Counted from the stretch's first letter, positions 9,024-18,434 are shown. The stretch: 64,000 bases of DNA from Exiguobacterium flavidum (GCF_003344535.1 NZ_QPKS01000005.1:62001-126000); one strand, 5' to 3'. Notes: a model not told the origin generated them from the letters alone. Program-made: numbers and translations.

Positions 9024-9188
9024 CTCAACCACCCTTCCTTCCGGCACACTACTCTTCCTATACCCGCAGAATGGAGCTGTCTCATGAGGAATTGTGGATT
9101 GTTGCCGAATTTCGTTTTGAGGGTATAGAGCAATATTCCATCTCGCTCCAACAGATTGAATCCATCACTTTGAAACGGGGGATCAGAC

Positions 9189-10718
9189 ATGAACGGTACA
9201 GGAGAGTTTCCACATTCGTTCTGGCGTGAGTCACTTGCGCTGCCGCAATTTCCAGCATTGAATGAAGATATCGAGACGGAAGTCGCAGTCATCGGCGCGG
9301 GAATCGCCGGCCTGTCGACTGCTCTGCTGCTCGCAGAGGCCGGGAAACAGGTCGTCGTACTCGAGGCGGACCGGATCGGATCCGGAACGACCGGCTACAC
9401 GACGGCGAAGATCTCTTCCCAGCACGGGATGGTCTACGACCGGCTCATCCGGACGATCGGGGAAGAACACGCCCGTCTGTATTATGAAGCGAACGAAGAA
9501 GCGCTCGATTTCATCCGAAGACGCGTCAAGGATGAGGAGATCGACTGCGACTTCGAAAGGCAGGACGCGTATCTCTATGTCGAATCCTCAAAAGCGACCA
9601 TGAAGGAGCTTCAAAAGGAGAAGAACGCTTATGAGAGGCTCGGGATCAACGGCGGTGACGCGACGGCGGAGGTCCAAGGAAGGCTTCCCTATCCGATCGA
9701 GGGTGCACTCGTCATCCGGAATCAGGCGCAGTTCCACCCGGTCAAGTTTCTCGTTCATCTGGCGAAGCGGGTCGAGAGCCTGGGCGGACGAATCTATGAA
9801 CAGGCGAGAGCCGACCGAATCGGTCCGGGACCACGTCCGCGGATCCATCTGACGAACGGCCGCTCGGTCCGCGCTGGCCAAGTCGTGGTCGCGACCCATT
9901 ATCCGTTCAATGACTTGAAAGGAATGTACTTCTCGAAGCTTGAAGTCCATCGCTCCTATATCGTCGCGGGAGAGGTCGGCGGGAACTTCCCGAACGGCAT
10001 GTTCATCAGTGCCGATCAGCCCAGCCGTTCGCTCCGGCACGCGACACTTCCAGGCGGAGAGCAGGTCGGATTGTTCGGGGGGGAGAATCACTTGACTGGT
10101 CACGAGACAAAGACGGCAAAGCGGTACGGAGCGTTATTCGACTTCGCTTCACGTCACTTCGGCGTCGGTGGTCTCACCCACTTCTGGTCATCCCAGGACA
10201 TGATCACGCTCGACCACGTCCCTTATATCGGGCGGATGGGGAAGGACCCCGATGTGTTCGTCGCGACGGGATTCGCCAAATGGGGAATGACGAACGGGGT
10301 AGCGGCAGGACTTCTGCTACGGGACGTATTGCTCGGAAGGAAGAATCGTTTCGAAGCGCTCTTCGACCCCGCACGCTCGAAGATGAAAGTCGAGGACGCG
10401 AAACAGTTCATTAAGACGAATGCCGATACGGCTATCGAACTTGTCAAAGGCAAACTCCGTACTGCGGACAAGGAGAAGAGTGAACTCCGGCCGGACGAAG
10501 GTGGCCTGGTCCACCACGATGGAAAACGGGCCGGCGGATACCGTGATCAATCCGGCGTGCTTCACGTCGTCGACACGACCTGTACGCATATGGGTTGTTC
10601 CCTTAACTGGAACGACGGCGAGCGCTCTTGGGACTGTCCGTGCCATGGTTCACGATTCTCCTACGACGGCGAAGTGCTCGAAGGACCCGCGACGAAGCCT
10701 CTCGAACGGCTCGAATGA
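9189..10718 (+). CDS. FAD-dependent oxidoreductase with C-terminal Rieske domain
   Basis: A 509-residue protein of the YhfW type. It has a DAO-family FAD domain (dinucleotide motif VAVIGAGIAGLSTALLLAEAG near residue 29, then GFAKWGMTNG) followed from about 425 by a Rieske [2Fe-2S] domain with CTHMGC and CPCHGS ligand boxes. The fusion implies electron transfer between FAD and the cluster; the substrate is unknown. Start ATG 9189 follows GGGGGATC. No terminator follows, and a SnoaL-like gene lies 53 nt downstream, so the two may be linked. Confidence 0.88.
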   Translation: MNGTGEFPHSFWRESLALPQFPALNEDIETEVAVIGAGIAGLSTALLLAEAGKQVVVLEADRIGSGTTGYTTAKISSQHGMVYDRLIRTIGEEHARLYYEANEEALDFIRRRVKDEEIDCDFERQDAYLYVESSKATMKELQKEKNAYERLGINGGDATAEVQGRLPYPIEGALVIRNQAQFHPVKFLVHLAKRVESLGGRIYEQARADRIGPGPRPRIHLTNGRSVRAGQVVVATHYPFNDLKGMYFSKLEVHRSYIVAGEVGGNFPNGMFISADQPSRSLRHATLPGGEQVGLFGGENHLTGHETKTAKRYGALFDFASRHFGVGGLTHFWSSQDMITLDHVPYIGRMGKDPDVFVATGFAKWGMTNGVAAGLLLRDVLLGRKNRFEALFDPARSKMKVEDAKQFIKTNADTAIELVKGKLRTADKEKSELRPDEGGLVHHDGKRAGGYRDQSGVLHVVDTTCTHMGCSLNWNDGERSWDCPCHGSRFSYDGEVLEGPATKPLERLE

Positions 10719-10771
10719 GAATCACTTCCCTGGACATGTTAGAATGGATATGAAAGCAGGGAGGTTATTTC

Positions 10772-11149
10772 ATGGAGGACAGAATGGATATACTGCGCAA
10801 GACGCTTCAGAAACGGACGGATGCGCTCACATCCGGGAACACGGAGCAGATGGCAGATCTGCTGAAGGAAGGTTTCACCTTCGTCGATGCGCAAGGCAGA
10901 CAGTTCGATGCCGAGACGTATCTCGATCTGTTCGTCGACAAAGAGGCGATCGAATGGATTTCGTCTACGGACGACCCGGTGGATGTGACGTTGCTCGGTT
11001 CCACTGCGCTCGTTCAGGCAGTGACGGAAGATCAGTTTCTTTACGGGACGACTGCCTATCTCGGACGCTTCCGACACGTCTACCTGTTCGAAGAGACGGA
11101 GCACGGTTGGAAATGGGTTTTCGGACAGGCGACGAGCCTGGAAACTTGA
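10772..11149 (+). CDS. SnoaL/DUF4440-like protein
   Basis: A 125-residue soluble protein with the NTF2-like pattern of DUF4440 proteins: an N-terminal helix pair (RTDALTSGNTEQMADLLKEGFTFVDAQGR) and a closing strand with HVYLFEETEHGWKWVFGQAT. Such proteins bind or turn over small ligands in a cone-shaped cavity; no catalytic assignment is possible here. GGGAGG lies 7 nt before the start, and a terminator follows at once. Confidence 0.75.
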   Translation: MEDRMDILRKTLQKRTDALTSGNTEQMADLLKEGFTFVDAQGRQFDAETYLDLFVDKEAIEWISSTDDPVDVTLLGSTALVQAVTEDQFLYGTTAYLGRFRHVYLFEETEHGWKWVFGQATSLET

Positions 11150-11158
11150 ATGGATGCG

Positions 11159-11189
11159 ACCTCTTGTCTTGACGACAGGAGGTTTTTTC
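11159..11189 (+). terminator. Terminator after the SnoaL-like gene
   Basis: A CCTC-t-TGTC / GACA-g-GAGG hairpin is followed by TTTTTT. Confidence 0.85.
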
Positions 11190-11258
11190 ATATACTCGTT
11201 CTCGTTTTAGTCTGTTTTTTATCAATAAATACGGTGATTGAAATATTTGAATTGGTCG

Positions 11259-11287
11259 TTGAATACTTGTTTTCATTACGTTACACT
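11259..11287 (+). promoter_or_regulatory. Sigma-A promoter of serC-serA-DUF1015
   Basis: TTGAAT (259-264) and TACACT (282-287) are exactly 17 nt apart, about 43 nt before the serC start. Each matches consensus at four positions. No T-box or riboswitch-like leader is present. Confidence 0.55.
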
Positions 11288-11329
11288 CAAGTTGTCCACA
11301 TTTTCTGAAAATTCAGGAGGCGATCATTC

Positions 11330-12382
11330 GTGCTCTACAATTTCTCTGCCGGCCCTGCCATGCTTCCAAAACCCGTGCTGCTGGAGGCACAGCGGGACAT
11401 GCTTTCCTACGACGGCACGTCACTGTCCGTCCTCGAGATGAGCCATCGCTCGGAACCGTTTCTCTCGATCCGTAACGAAGCGGAGCAGCTCGTCCGGGAC
11501 CTGCTCTTCGTCCCCGATGATTATGAAGTGCTGTTCCTCCAAGGTGGTGCGACCCTTCAGTTCGCGATGGTTCCGATGAATCTCGCTCCGGGCGGTCGTG
11601 TCGATTTCATCGAGACCGGCCTCTGGTCCGAACGCGCCTTCGCGGATGCCGCATGCGTCTCTGACGCGCATGTCGTCGCTTCCTCGAAGGCCGATGCATA
11701 CCAATCGATTCCGACGCTCCCTGCCGCGTCGGACGCTGCTTATGTGCACCTGACGCTCAATAACACGCTCGAAGGGACACGCTTCACTTCCCTGCCTGAC
11801 GTCGCTCCCCCGCTCGTCGCGGACGCGTCGTCCTGTCTGTTCTCCGAGCCGATCGATGTCTCTCGCTTCGGATTGATCTACGCCGGAGCCCAGAAGAATA
11901 TCGGACCCGCCGGATTGACGCTCGTCATCGTCCGTAAGGAGTTGCTGCGCGCCGGCTCATTGCCGTCCTATCTGCGGTATGACCTGCATGCGAAAAACGA
12001 CTCTCTTTACAATACGCCGCCGACATACAGCCTCTATCTCTCGATGCTCGTCCTCCGCTGGATCAAGCAGACAGGCGTCGGACGGATCCATACGCAGAAT
12101 AAGATGAAGGCGAAGCTCCTCTATGAGACGCTCGACGCGTCGAACCTGTTCCATAACCGTGTACTGAAGAAGGACCGCTCCTTGATGAACGTCCCGTTTT
12201 CGACGGGGGACGAGGAACGGGATGCGTCATTTTTGCGTTACGCTAAGGAACACGGCTTGATCAACCTCGAAGGCCACCGTTCCGTCGGCGGGATGCGCGC
12301 GAGCATCTACAACGCGATGCCGCTTGACGGGGTGGAAGCCCTTTGCGCAGTGATCAATCGATATGAAAAGGAGATGTCCTGA
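11330..12382 (+). CDS. serC: Phosphoserine aminotransferase
   Basis: Converts 3-phosphohydroxypyruvate and glutamate to O-phosphoserine using PLP. The 350-residue protein starts with the family hallmark YNFSAGPAMLPKPVL; the PLP lysine lies in GLIYAGAQKNIGPAG, and HRSVGGMRASIYNAM closes the protein. It starts at GTG 11330, with AGGAGG 9 nt upstream. Its stop overlaps the serA start by one base, so the two serine-pathway genes are translationally coupled. Confidence 0.93.
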   Translation: MLYNFSAGPAMLPKPVLLEAQRDMLSYDGTSLSVLEMSHRSEPFLSIRNEAEQLVRDLLFVPDDYEVLFLQGGATLQFAMVPMNLAPGGRVDFIETGLWSERAFADAACVSDAHVVASSKADAYQSIPTLPAASDAAYVHLTLNNTLEGTRFTSLPDVAPPLVADASSCLFSEPIDVSRFGLIYAGAQKNIGPAGLTLVIVRKELLRAGSLPSYLRYDLHAKNDSLYNTPPTYSLYLSMLVLRWIKQTGVGRIHTQNKMKAKLLYETLDASNLFHNRVLKKDRSLMNVPFSTGDEERDASFLRYAKEHGLINLEGHRSVGGMRASIYNAMPLDGVEALCAVINRYEKEMS

Positions 12383-13539
12383 TGCCCAACATCCGACTGC
12401 TGAATTCCATCTCGGAACGCGGCCTCGACCGCTTCCCGAACGATTACATCATAGGGACGGACGTCCAAGAGCCGGACGCGATCCTCGTCCGAAGCCATGA
12501 CATGTATGACTACAAGCTCGAACAGAGCGTCCTCGCAGTCGCCCGCGCCGGTGTCGGTGTCAACAACATCCCGCACGACCGCCTCGCGCATTCCGGCACC
12601 GTTGTCTTTTCGACGCCGGGCGCGAACGCGAACGCCGTCAAGGAACTCGTCATCGCCAGCCTGTTCCTCGTCGCCCGTAAACTCGTCCCGAGCATCCTCT
12701 GGACGAACAACCTGCGCGGGCCGGACATCGAGGAGCGGATCGAAGCCAACAAGAAACAGTTCGTCGGCTCGGAGCTTGCCGGGAAGAAGATCGGGATCAT
12801 CGGACTCGGCGCGATCGGTGCCGAGCTCGCGAACGCCTTGCACGCACTCGGGATGACCGTCGTCGGATACGACCCCTTCATGTCGGTCGAGTCCGCCTGG
12901 CGCGTCTCGAACCAGATCGAACGCTCGACTCAGATCGACGAACTGCTTGGAAGCTGTGATTATGTCACGCTCCATCTGCCTCTTCTTGACGGGACGCGCG
13001 GCATGATCGACTCGGCGTTGTTCGCGAAGATGCGACCTGGACTGACACTGCTCAACTTCTCTCGCGGGGAGTTGGTCGACGAGCCTGCGCTCGGCGACGC
13101 GCTCAGATCCGGCCGTCTCGGCATGTACGTCACCGACTTCCCGAACTCGTTCGTCCTGTCCCTTCCGCGCGTGATCCCGCTGCCCCATATCGGCGCGTCG
13201 ACCGTCGAGGCGGAAGAAAATTGCGCCGTCATGGCGGTCGAACAGTTGAAAGAGTTCATCGAGACCGGCAATATCCGCCGTTCGGTCAATTTCCCTGACG
13301 TCGCGCTCGCCTTCACCGGGAAGCGGCGCATCACGGTCGCCCATCAGAACATCCCGAACATGGTCGGTCAGATCGCCGGTGCGCTCGCGAAGTCAGGCAT
13401 CAACATCGCCAACATGATCAACGGAAGCAAAGGGAGCGTCGCCTATACGATCATCGATATCGACAACCATGCGGATGAGATGATCGACCTGTCTGCGATC
13501 GAGGAGATCGCAGGCGTGTTGCGTACGAGATTGATTTAG
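12382..13539 (+). CDS. serA: D-3-phosphoglycerate dehydrogenase with ACT domain
   Basis: First step of serine synthesis: NAD-dependent oxidation of 3-phosphoglycerate. The 385-residue protein has an NAD-binding site (GKKIGIIGLGAIGAELANAL) and the catalytic Arg/Glu/His set of D-2-hydroxyacid dehydrogenases (NFSRGELVDE; PLPHIGASTVEAEENCA). A C-terminal ACT domain (about 315-385) binds amino acids, typically serine as feedback inhibitor. It is the short type without the intervening ASB domain. The ATG overlaps the serC stop. Confidence 0.92.
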   Translation: MPNIRLLNSISERGLDRFPNDYIIGTDVQEPDAILVRSHDMYDYKLEQSVLAVARAGVGVNNIPHDRLAHSGTVVFSTPGANANAVKELVIASLFLVARKLVPSILWTNNLRGPDIEERIEANKKQFVGSELAGKKIGIIGLGAIGAELANALHALGMTVVGYDPFMSVESAWRVSNQIERSTQIDELLGSCDYVTLHLPLLDGTRGMIDSALFAKMRPGLTLLNFSRGELVDEPALGDALRSGRLGMYVTDFPNSFVLSLPRVIPLPHIGASTVEAEENCAVMAVEQLKEFIETGNIRRSVNFPDVALAFTGKRRITVAHQNIPNMVGQIAGALAKSGINIANMINGSKGSVAYTIIDIDNHADEMIDLSAIEEIAGVLRTRLI

Positions 13540-13554
13540 AGAGGAGTGTTTTTC

Positions 13555-14733
13555 ATGACGAGTTTCGAACCATTCCGGGGGCTGCGCCCGAAGCCGGAAG
13601 CTGCCTCGGACATCGCGTCCCTGCCCTATGACGTCTTTACGGACGATGAGGCAAGAAGAGAGGTCGAGAATCGCCCGCTCTCCTTCCTCCGCGCCGACAA
13701 GGCCGAGAGCACGATGGACGTCGTCGTGCAGGAGAAGATTCCGGGGAGGGCACGCGATAACTTCGAGAAACTGCTCCCGTACTTCGTCGAGGATGATCCG
13801 AGCTGCTACCTGTACCGGCTGACGGAAGGCGACAGGAGCCAGACCGGCTTCGCAGGATGCGTATCCGTTGCCGACTATGAGAACGGCGTGATCCGCAAAC
13901 ACGAACATACACGGCCAGACAAGGAACTTGATCGCGTCCGCCATGTCGAGGCGCTGCAGGCACATACCGGTCCCATCCTGCTCGCCCACAAGCCGGATGA
14001 CATCCTGTCAGGAATCGCAGAACAGGTCTCGCGCAGCACACCTCTCTATGATTTCGAGGCAGAGGATGGTGTGCGCCATACGATCTGGAAGACTTCCGCG
14101 GACGTGTCGCAGGAGATCAAACGCGCCTTTTCAGGACACGAAGCGCTATACATCGCTGACGGCCATCACAGAGCTGCAGCAGCTGCGGCTGTCGCAAGAA
14201 CGAGTGCTTCGCCGGAAGCAAGCCGGTTCCTTGCCGTCAGCTTCCCCGCTGACGAATTGCGCATACTCGGCTATCACCGGATCGTCCAGAACCTCCCAGG
14301 GTCAGAAGAGGAGTTCATCGATCACGTGTCCCGTACGTTCGAGGTCGAACCGTCGGACGGCGCCGTCGAACCGACAGCTTCAGGCGAATTCGGCATGTGG
14401 CTGAACGGACAGTGGTATCGTCTCCGCCATCTCGGCGAGTCGACTTGGGCCAAGGAAGGGATCGATGCCTCGATCCTTGAGCGGCACGTGCTCGCCCCGC
14501 TGCTCGGCATCAAGGACTCCCGGACGGACGGCAGGATCAGGTTCGTCGGCGGGACAGACGCAAAGACGCTTGCTGCCGTCGCCGAGAGCGCCGGCTTTAA
14601 GCTCGCGTTCTGCCTTCATCCGACGCCGCTCGAGAGCCTGATGGCTGTCGCCGACGCTGGTGATGTCATGCCGCCGAAGTCGACCTGGTTCCATCCGAAG
14701 CTCCGGAGCGGCCTGCTCATCCATCGGTTTTGA
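13555..14733 (+). CDS. DUF1015 protein with ParB-like DGHHR motif
   Basis: A 392-residue DUF1015 protein, beginning FEPFRGLRPKPEAASDIASLPYDV. Around residue 202 it carries YIADGHHRAAAA, which resembles the DGHHR nucleotide-binding motif of the ParB superfamily. That superfamily also contains free-serine kinases (SerK, SbnI). The gene is third in the serC-serA operon (15 nt after serA; GAGAGGAG before ATG 13555). A role in making or removing O-phosphoserine is therefore a reasonable inference, not shown by the sequence. No serB is present in the window. Confidence 0.85.
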   Translation: MTSFEPFRGLRPKPEAASDIASLPYDVFTDDEARREVENRPLSFLRADKAESTMDVVVQEKIPGRARDNFEKLLPYFVEDDPSCYLYRLTEGDRSQTGFAGCVSVADYENGVIRKHEHTRPDKELDRVRHVEALQAHTGPILLAHKPDDILSGIAEQVSRSTPLYDFEAEDGVRHTIWKTSADVSQEIKRAFSGHEALYIADGHHRAAAAAAVARTSASPEASRFLAVSFPADELRILGYHRIVQNLPGSEEEFIDHVSRTFEVEPSDGAVEPTASGEFGMWLNGQWYRLRHLGESTWAKEGIDASILERHVLAPLLGIKDSRTDGRIRFVGGTDAKTLAAVAESAGFKLAFCLHPTPLESLMAVADAGDVMPPKSTWFHPKLRSGLLIHRF

Positions 14734-14743
14734 CGGTCTTCAC

Positions 14744-14765
14744 TGAAGAGAATCTTCATTTTTGG
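14744..14765 (+). terminator. Weak terminator after the DUF1015 gene
   Basis: TGAAGA-gaa-TCTTCA is followed by TTTTTGG; a larger GTCTTCAC / GTGAAGAC pairing encloses it. The low GC content makes it a modest terminator. Confidence 0.5.
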
Positions 14766-14837
14766 TGAAGACGGCATGATTCTCATGAAATATGGGAATA
14801 TCCTATACAGTTCATATCGTTATAGGAGGAACATTTC

Positions 14838-15620
14838 ATGACACAGCTGCCTTTACAGGATAAAGTCGCCTTCATCACAGGAGGTGCATCGGGAATCGGC
14901 CGGGCGACGGCGATGAGATTCGTCGAAGCCGGTGCCCGCGTCGCGATCGTCGACCTGAAGCTCGAAGCTTCACAAAAACTCGCCTTCGAGCTCGGGGAGG
15001 ACGTCGCGTTAGGACTTGCGGCCGACGTCTCGCGACCGAAGGAGATGGCGCAAGCCTACCAGGATGCGATCAATCATTACGGCAAGCTCGACATCGTGTT
15101 CGCGAACGCCGGGCAGAACGGAACGCTGACGCCGATCGAACATCTTGACCCGGAAGATTGGGACGCAGTCATGCGGACGAATCTGACCGGCACGTTCCTG
15201 ACCGTCAAGTACGCCATCCCTTACCTGAAGGAACAAGGAGGCAGCATCATCATCACGGCCTCGATCAACGGCACACGATACTTCAAGAACTTCGGCTTCA
15301 CAGGGTACGCGACCTCGAAGGCAGGTCAAGTCGGATTCGCCAAGATGGCTGCCGTGGAGCTGGCTCGCTATGGCATCCGGGTCAATACCGTCTGTCCGGG
15401 GGCGATCGACACGAACATCGATGATTCGACCGAGATGGAGTCGGATAAGATCGAAGAAATCCGCGTACCGGTCGAATATCCGGAGGGCAATCAGCCGCTC
15501 GCCGGAAAATCCGGATCGGCTGAGCAGGTCGCAGATGTCGTCTCGTTCCTCGCAAGTGACGCAAGCAGCCATATGACCGGGTCTACGCTGTACGTCGACG
15601 GTGTCGAATCATTGCTTTGA
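14838..15620 (+). CDS. Short-chain dehydrogenase/reductase (SDR)
   Basis: A 260-residue classical SDR. It shows the cofactor motif TGGASGIG near residue 15, a D after beta-2 (AIVDLK) that favours NAD(H), the NAG motif FANAGQNG, the catalytic Tyr-Lys in GYATSKAG, and VCPGAIDT. The catalytic Ser region reads ITASINGT. The substrate is unknown. ATAGGAGGAAC precedes the ATG, and a strong bidirectional terminator follows, so it is a single-gene unit. Confidence 0.9.
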   Translation: MTQLPLQDKVAFITGGASGIGRATAMRFVEAGARVAIVDLKLEASQKLAFELGEDVALGLAADVSRPKEMAQAYQDAINHYGKLDIVFANAGQNGTLTPIEHLDPEDWDAVMRTNLTGTFLTVKYAIPYLKEQGGSIIITASINGTRYFKNFGFTGYATSKAGQVGFAKMAAVELARYGIRVNTVCPGAIDTNIDDSTEMESDKIEEIRVPVEYPEGNQPLAGKSGSAEQVADVVSFLASDASSHMTGSTLYVDGVESLL

Positions 15621-15638
15621 AAAACTTCATTCCACGCG

Positions 15639-15676
15639 AAAGGGCGCATGTTCACTTAAGAACATGCGCCCTTTCA
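15639..15676. terminator. Bidirectional terminator, SDR / wrbA
   Basis: A perfect 15-bp stem, AAAGGGCGCATGTTC with its complement around a 6-nt loop, sits between two convergent genes. Confidence 0.9.
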
Positions 15677-15685
15677 TCGTTATGT

Positions 15686-16300
15686 TCAAGACTTCCCTCG
15701 CTTGAATGCGGCCGCCGTCTTGACGGTCCGCTCAGCCTGATACTTGACTGCTTTCTCGATGGCTGACTCGTCTGCCATGACGCCATCCTCGGAGATCGTC
15801 GCGCTCGTGCCGTACGGATTGCCTCCCGCTCCGAACACGGCCATGTCCGAATAGCCAGGCGCTGCGATGATCGCACCCCAGTGGAACAGCGTCGTGTACA
15901 TCGCAAGGATCGTCGCCTCCTGTCCGCCATGCGGGTTCTGGGCCGAAGACATGGCGCTGACGACCTTGTCGACGAGTTTTCCCTTCGCCCATAGTCCCCC
16001 CGTCTGATCGAGGAACTGCTGGACTTGAGCCGGTACATGTCCATACCGTGTCGGCGTGCTGAAGATGATCGCATCTGCCCACTCGAGGTCGCTCATCTCG
16101 GCTTCGGCCGTATCTGATTCCGCATGATGCTTCTTCCAGAGCGGGTTCGAGTCGATCGCTTCCTGAGGCGCCGTCTCCTTCACCTTCAAGACGCGCACTT
16201 CCGCGCCTGCCGCTTCTGCGGCTCGGCCCGCCCATTTCGCCATCTTATGGTTCGAACCGGTCGAGCTGTAGTAGATGACCGCCAGTTTCACGTTTTCCAT
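15686..16300 (-). CDS. wrbA: NAD(P)H:quinone oxidoreductase, WrbA type
   Basis: A 204-residue flavodoxin-fold enzyme that reduces quinones by two electrons with FMN. Visible signatures are the FMN phosphate loop YYSSTGSNHKMAKW near residue 9, the STPTRYGHVPAQVQQFLDQTGGLW segment and the family-specific GTSATISEDG. A short membrane-protein gene ends 30 nt upstream with no terminator between, so they are probably co-transcribed. Confidence 0.9.
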   Translation of the reverse strand: MENVKLAVIYYSSTGSNHKMAKWAGRAAEAAGAEVRVLKVKETAPQEAIDSNPLWKKHHAESDTAEAEMSDLEWADAIIFSTPTRYGHVPAQVQQFLDQTGGLWAKGKLVDKVVSAMSSAQNPHGGQEATILAMYTTLFHWGAIIAAPGYSDMAVFGAGGNPYGTSATISEDGVMADESAIEKAVKYQAERTVKTAAAFKRGKS

Positions 16301-16330
16301 CCAGAGTGCCTCCTCAATCGAATTTTATCG

Positions 16331-16501
16331 TCAAGCCGCCAATCGCGAGATTGTCGAAGCCGTGAAGTCGATGATCGCCTGCGTCTCTTCCTTCGGCGTG
16401 TTCGTCAAGTAGACGACAAGCGCAATCGCGACGACTGCGACGAGTATGACGATGATCATCAAAAAAATCGGCATCTTGCTTTTCCGTCGTTCATCCCCCA
16501 T
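16331..16501 (-). CDS. Small single-pass membrane protein
   Basis: A 56-residue frame with a strongly basic start (GDERRKSKM), one transmembrane helix (about residues 10-32, IFLMIIVILVAVVAIALVVY) and a short outer tail. GGGAGGG is 7 nt before ATG 16501, so translation is credible. It lies between the amylase and wrbA genes on the same strand. Function unknown; membrane anchoring is all that can be said. Confidence 0.7.
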   Translation of the reverse strand: MGDERRKSKMPIFLMIIVILVAVVAIALVVYLTNTPKEETQAIIDFTASTISRLAA

Positions 16502-16550
16502 CTTCGGTCCCTCCCATCCTTGAATATGTTAGTCCTTACAATTATCCCCA

Positions 16551-18341
16551 TTAATCGTTCCGTTCAATCACCTGGATGATCGTTCCGGAATATGCAGGCA
16601 GGTTCACTTCAGTCACATGTTCCCCAGTCAGAAGATCGAGACCGCGCGCGCCCTCGAGCACGGGGAACTCGACGTCGTCCCCGGAATTGTTGAAGCAGAC
16701 GTAATAGGTCCCGTCCCCTTCCCGCTTCATCGCATAGACGTTCTTCTCATCGTCGACATACGGGAACGAGATGTCCCCGTCATTCGCAAGAGCTCGATGC
16801 TCTCTTCTCAAGGCGATCAGCTTGCGCGTGAAGTCGAACAGGTCGCGGTCCTGCGTCTCATCCCATGGCATGCATCGGCGGTTGTCCGGATCCTGTCCGC
16901 CGTCAAGGCCGACCTCATCGCCGTAATAGAGGACTGGCGTGCCGGAGAACGTCAGCAACGCGAGCAACAACAAACGAAGCCTGTCCTTGTCCCCGTCCGC
17001 GCGGTTCAAGGCGCGCGGGGTATCGTGAGATCCGACCAGATTGAACGTCACCTCGTTGACCCCCTGCATGTTCGTGAAGAGGTTCCGCGACAGATCGTGG
17101 ACGAAATCCGACGGTTTCGTCTTCCTGACGGCAAAAAACTGCAGGAACGACTCCGTGATCAGATAGTTCATGATGGCATCGAATTGGTCGCCAAGCAGCC
17201 ATTCCTGTGAGTCCGTCCAACATTCGCCGACGATGTAGGCGTCCGGCTTCGCCGTTTTGACCGCCGTACGGAAGGCACGCCAAAATGCATGGTCGATCTC
17301 GCTGGCGACGTCAAGGCGCCATCCGTCGATATCGAATTTCTCGATCCAGTGTCTCCCGACGGAGAGCAGGTAGTCGATCACCTCCGGATTTTCCGTGTTC
17401 AACTTCGGCATATTGGCCTCGAACGCGAACACTTCATAGTTCGGCACCGGTTCTTGCGTGACCGGGAGGGACTTTAGATGGAACCAGTCCTTGTAGGGTG
17501 ACGCCTCCCCTCTTTCGACGACGTCCTTGAAGTATGGATGATCCTTGCTGACATGATTGAATACGGCATCGAGCAACACCTTGATCCCATTCTCATGCAG
17601 CACGTCGATCATCTCGCGAAACTTCTCTTCCGTACCGAATTGAGGATCGAGCTTGAAGTAGTCGAGCGTGTCATACTTGTGATTGGATGGAGCGAGGAAT
17701 ACGGGACAGAAATAGATTCCCGTCACACCGAGTTCCCTCAAGTATCCGACTTTATCGATCACTCCCTGGAAATCGCCTCCGAACATGTTCGTGTAGCGAG
17801 GTGTCCCGCCCCACACTTCAGTCCCCTCCGGATCATTCGACGGATCGCCGTTCGCGAAGCGGTCAGGGAATATTTGATACCAGACCGTGTCCTTCACCCA
17901 TTCCGGTGCGTCGAAGACGTCGATCGCGTTCAAATACGGGACCGAGAAGTAGTATCCCGGATGGTCGACCGGCTTCTCGTCATAGAAACCCCGCTCCGTG
18001 TAATACTTCACCTCTTCTCCGGAAGTCAGTTCAAAACCGTAGCGGACACGCCTGTTCGGCGGCTTGATCGAGACGAACCAGTAATCGAGCACCCCGTCCG
18101 TACCGCTGTATTCCATCTCCGTCATAGTCGTCTTCCAGAACTTCGCCTTCGCCGGGTCGAAGTTCCAGTCAAGGTCCTCGGGGTTCTCGGCATCCCATTC
18201 ATACGGATCCCCATGGACCAGTCTGACCCGCTCGATGTCCCCTCTTTCGGTCTGGAGACGGATATGGACCGTCTCCGCGTCGTACTTATAGACGAATGGC
18301 GCCATCGCCCTGTGATAGACTGCAGCTTTTCGCACGTGCAT
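16551..18341 (-). CDS. GH13_20 neopullulanase / maltogenic amylase / cyclomaltodextrinase
   Basis: A 596-residue intracellular enzyme cleaving alpha-1,4 (and often cyclic or branched) maltodextrins. The N-terminal ~120 residues are the CBM34-type domain of this subfamily, followed by the TIM barrel: YQIFPDRFANGD, DAVFNHVS, GWRLDVAS (nucleophile Asp near 344), VGECWT (acid Glu near 373) and VGSHDT (Asp near 440). There is no signal peptide. No maltose-transport genes are adjacent, so it appears to be a stand-alone gene. GGGAGAG lies just before ATG 18341. Confidence 0.92.
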   Translation of the reverse strand: MHVRKAAVYHRAMAPFVYKYDAETVHIRLQTERGDIERVRLVHGDPYEWDAENPEDLDWNFDPAKAKFWKTTMTEMEYSGTDGVLDYWFVSIKPPNRRVRYGFELTSGEEVKYYTERGFYDEKPVDHPGYYFSVPYLNAIDVFDAPEWVKDTVWYQIFPDRFANGDPSNDPEGTEVWGGTPRYTNMFGGDFQGVIDKVGYLRELGVTGIYFCPVFLAPSNHKYDTLDYFKLDPQFGTEEKFREMIDVLHENGIKVLLDAVFNHVSKDHPYFKDVVERGEASPYKDWFHLKSLPVTQEPVPNYEVFAFEANMPKLNTENPEVIDYLLSVGRHWIEKFDIDGWRLDVASEIDHAFWRAFRTAVKTAKPDAYIVGECWTDSQEWLLGDQFDAIMNYLITESFLQFFAVRKTKPSDFVHDLSRNLFTNMQGVNEVTFNLVGSHDTPRALNRADGDKDRLRLLLLALLTFSGTPVLYYGDEVGLDGGQDPDNRRCMPWDETQDRDLFDFTRKLIALRREHRALANDGDISFPYVDDEKNVYAMKREGDGTYYVCFNNSGDDVEFPVLEGARGLDLLTGEHVTEVNLPAYSGTIIQVIERND

Positions 18342-18434
18342 CTCTCCCTTTTCATGATTGGCATCTAATCGTTTTCCCCCTCTCTCCTCTAAAAAAACGT
18401 TCCAGTGAAAACGATGCGGCCGTTATGTGTTTTT

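Noticed and set aside
9101-9126. Possible sigma-B promoter (GTTGCC-N14-GGGTAT) before the FAD/Rieske gene
   Set aside because: The -10 is perfect but the -35 matches only GTT; too weak to claim.
18405-18418. TGAAAACGATGCGG as a cre site for the amylase gene
   Set aside because: Three of 14 consensus positions fail, including the closing CA.
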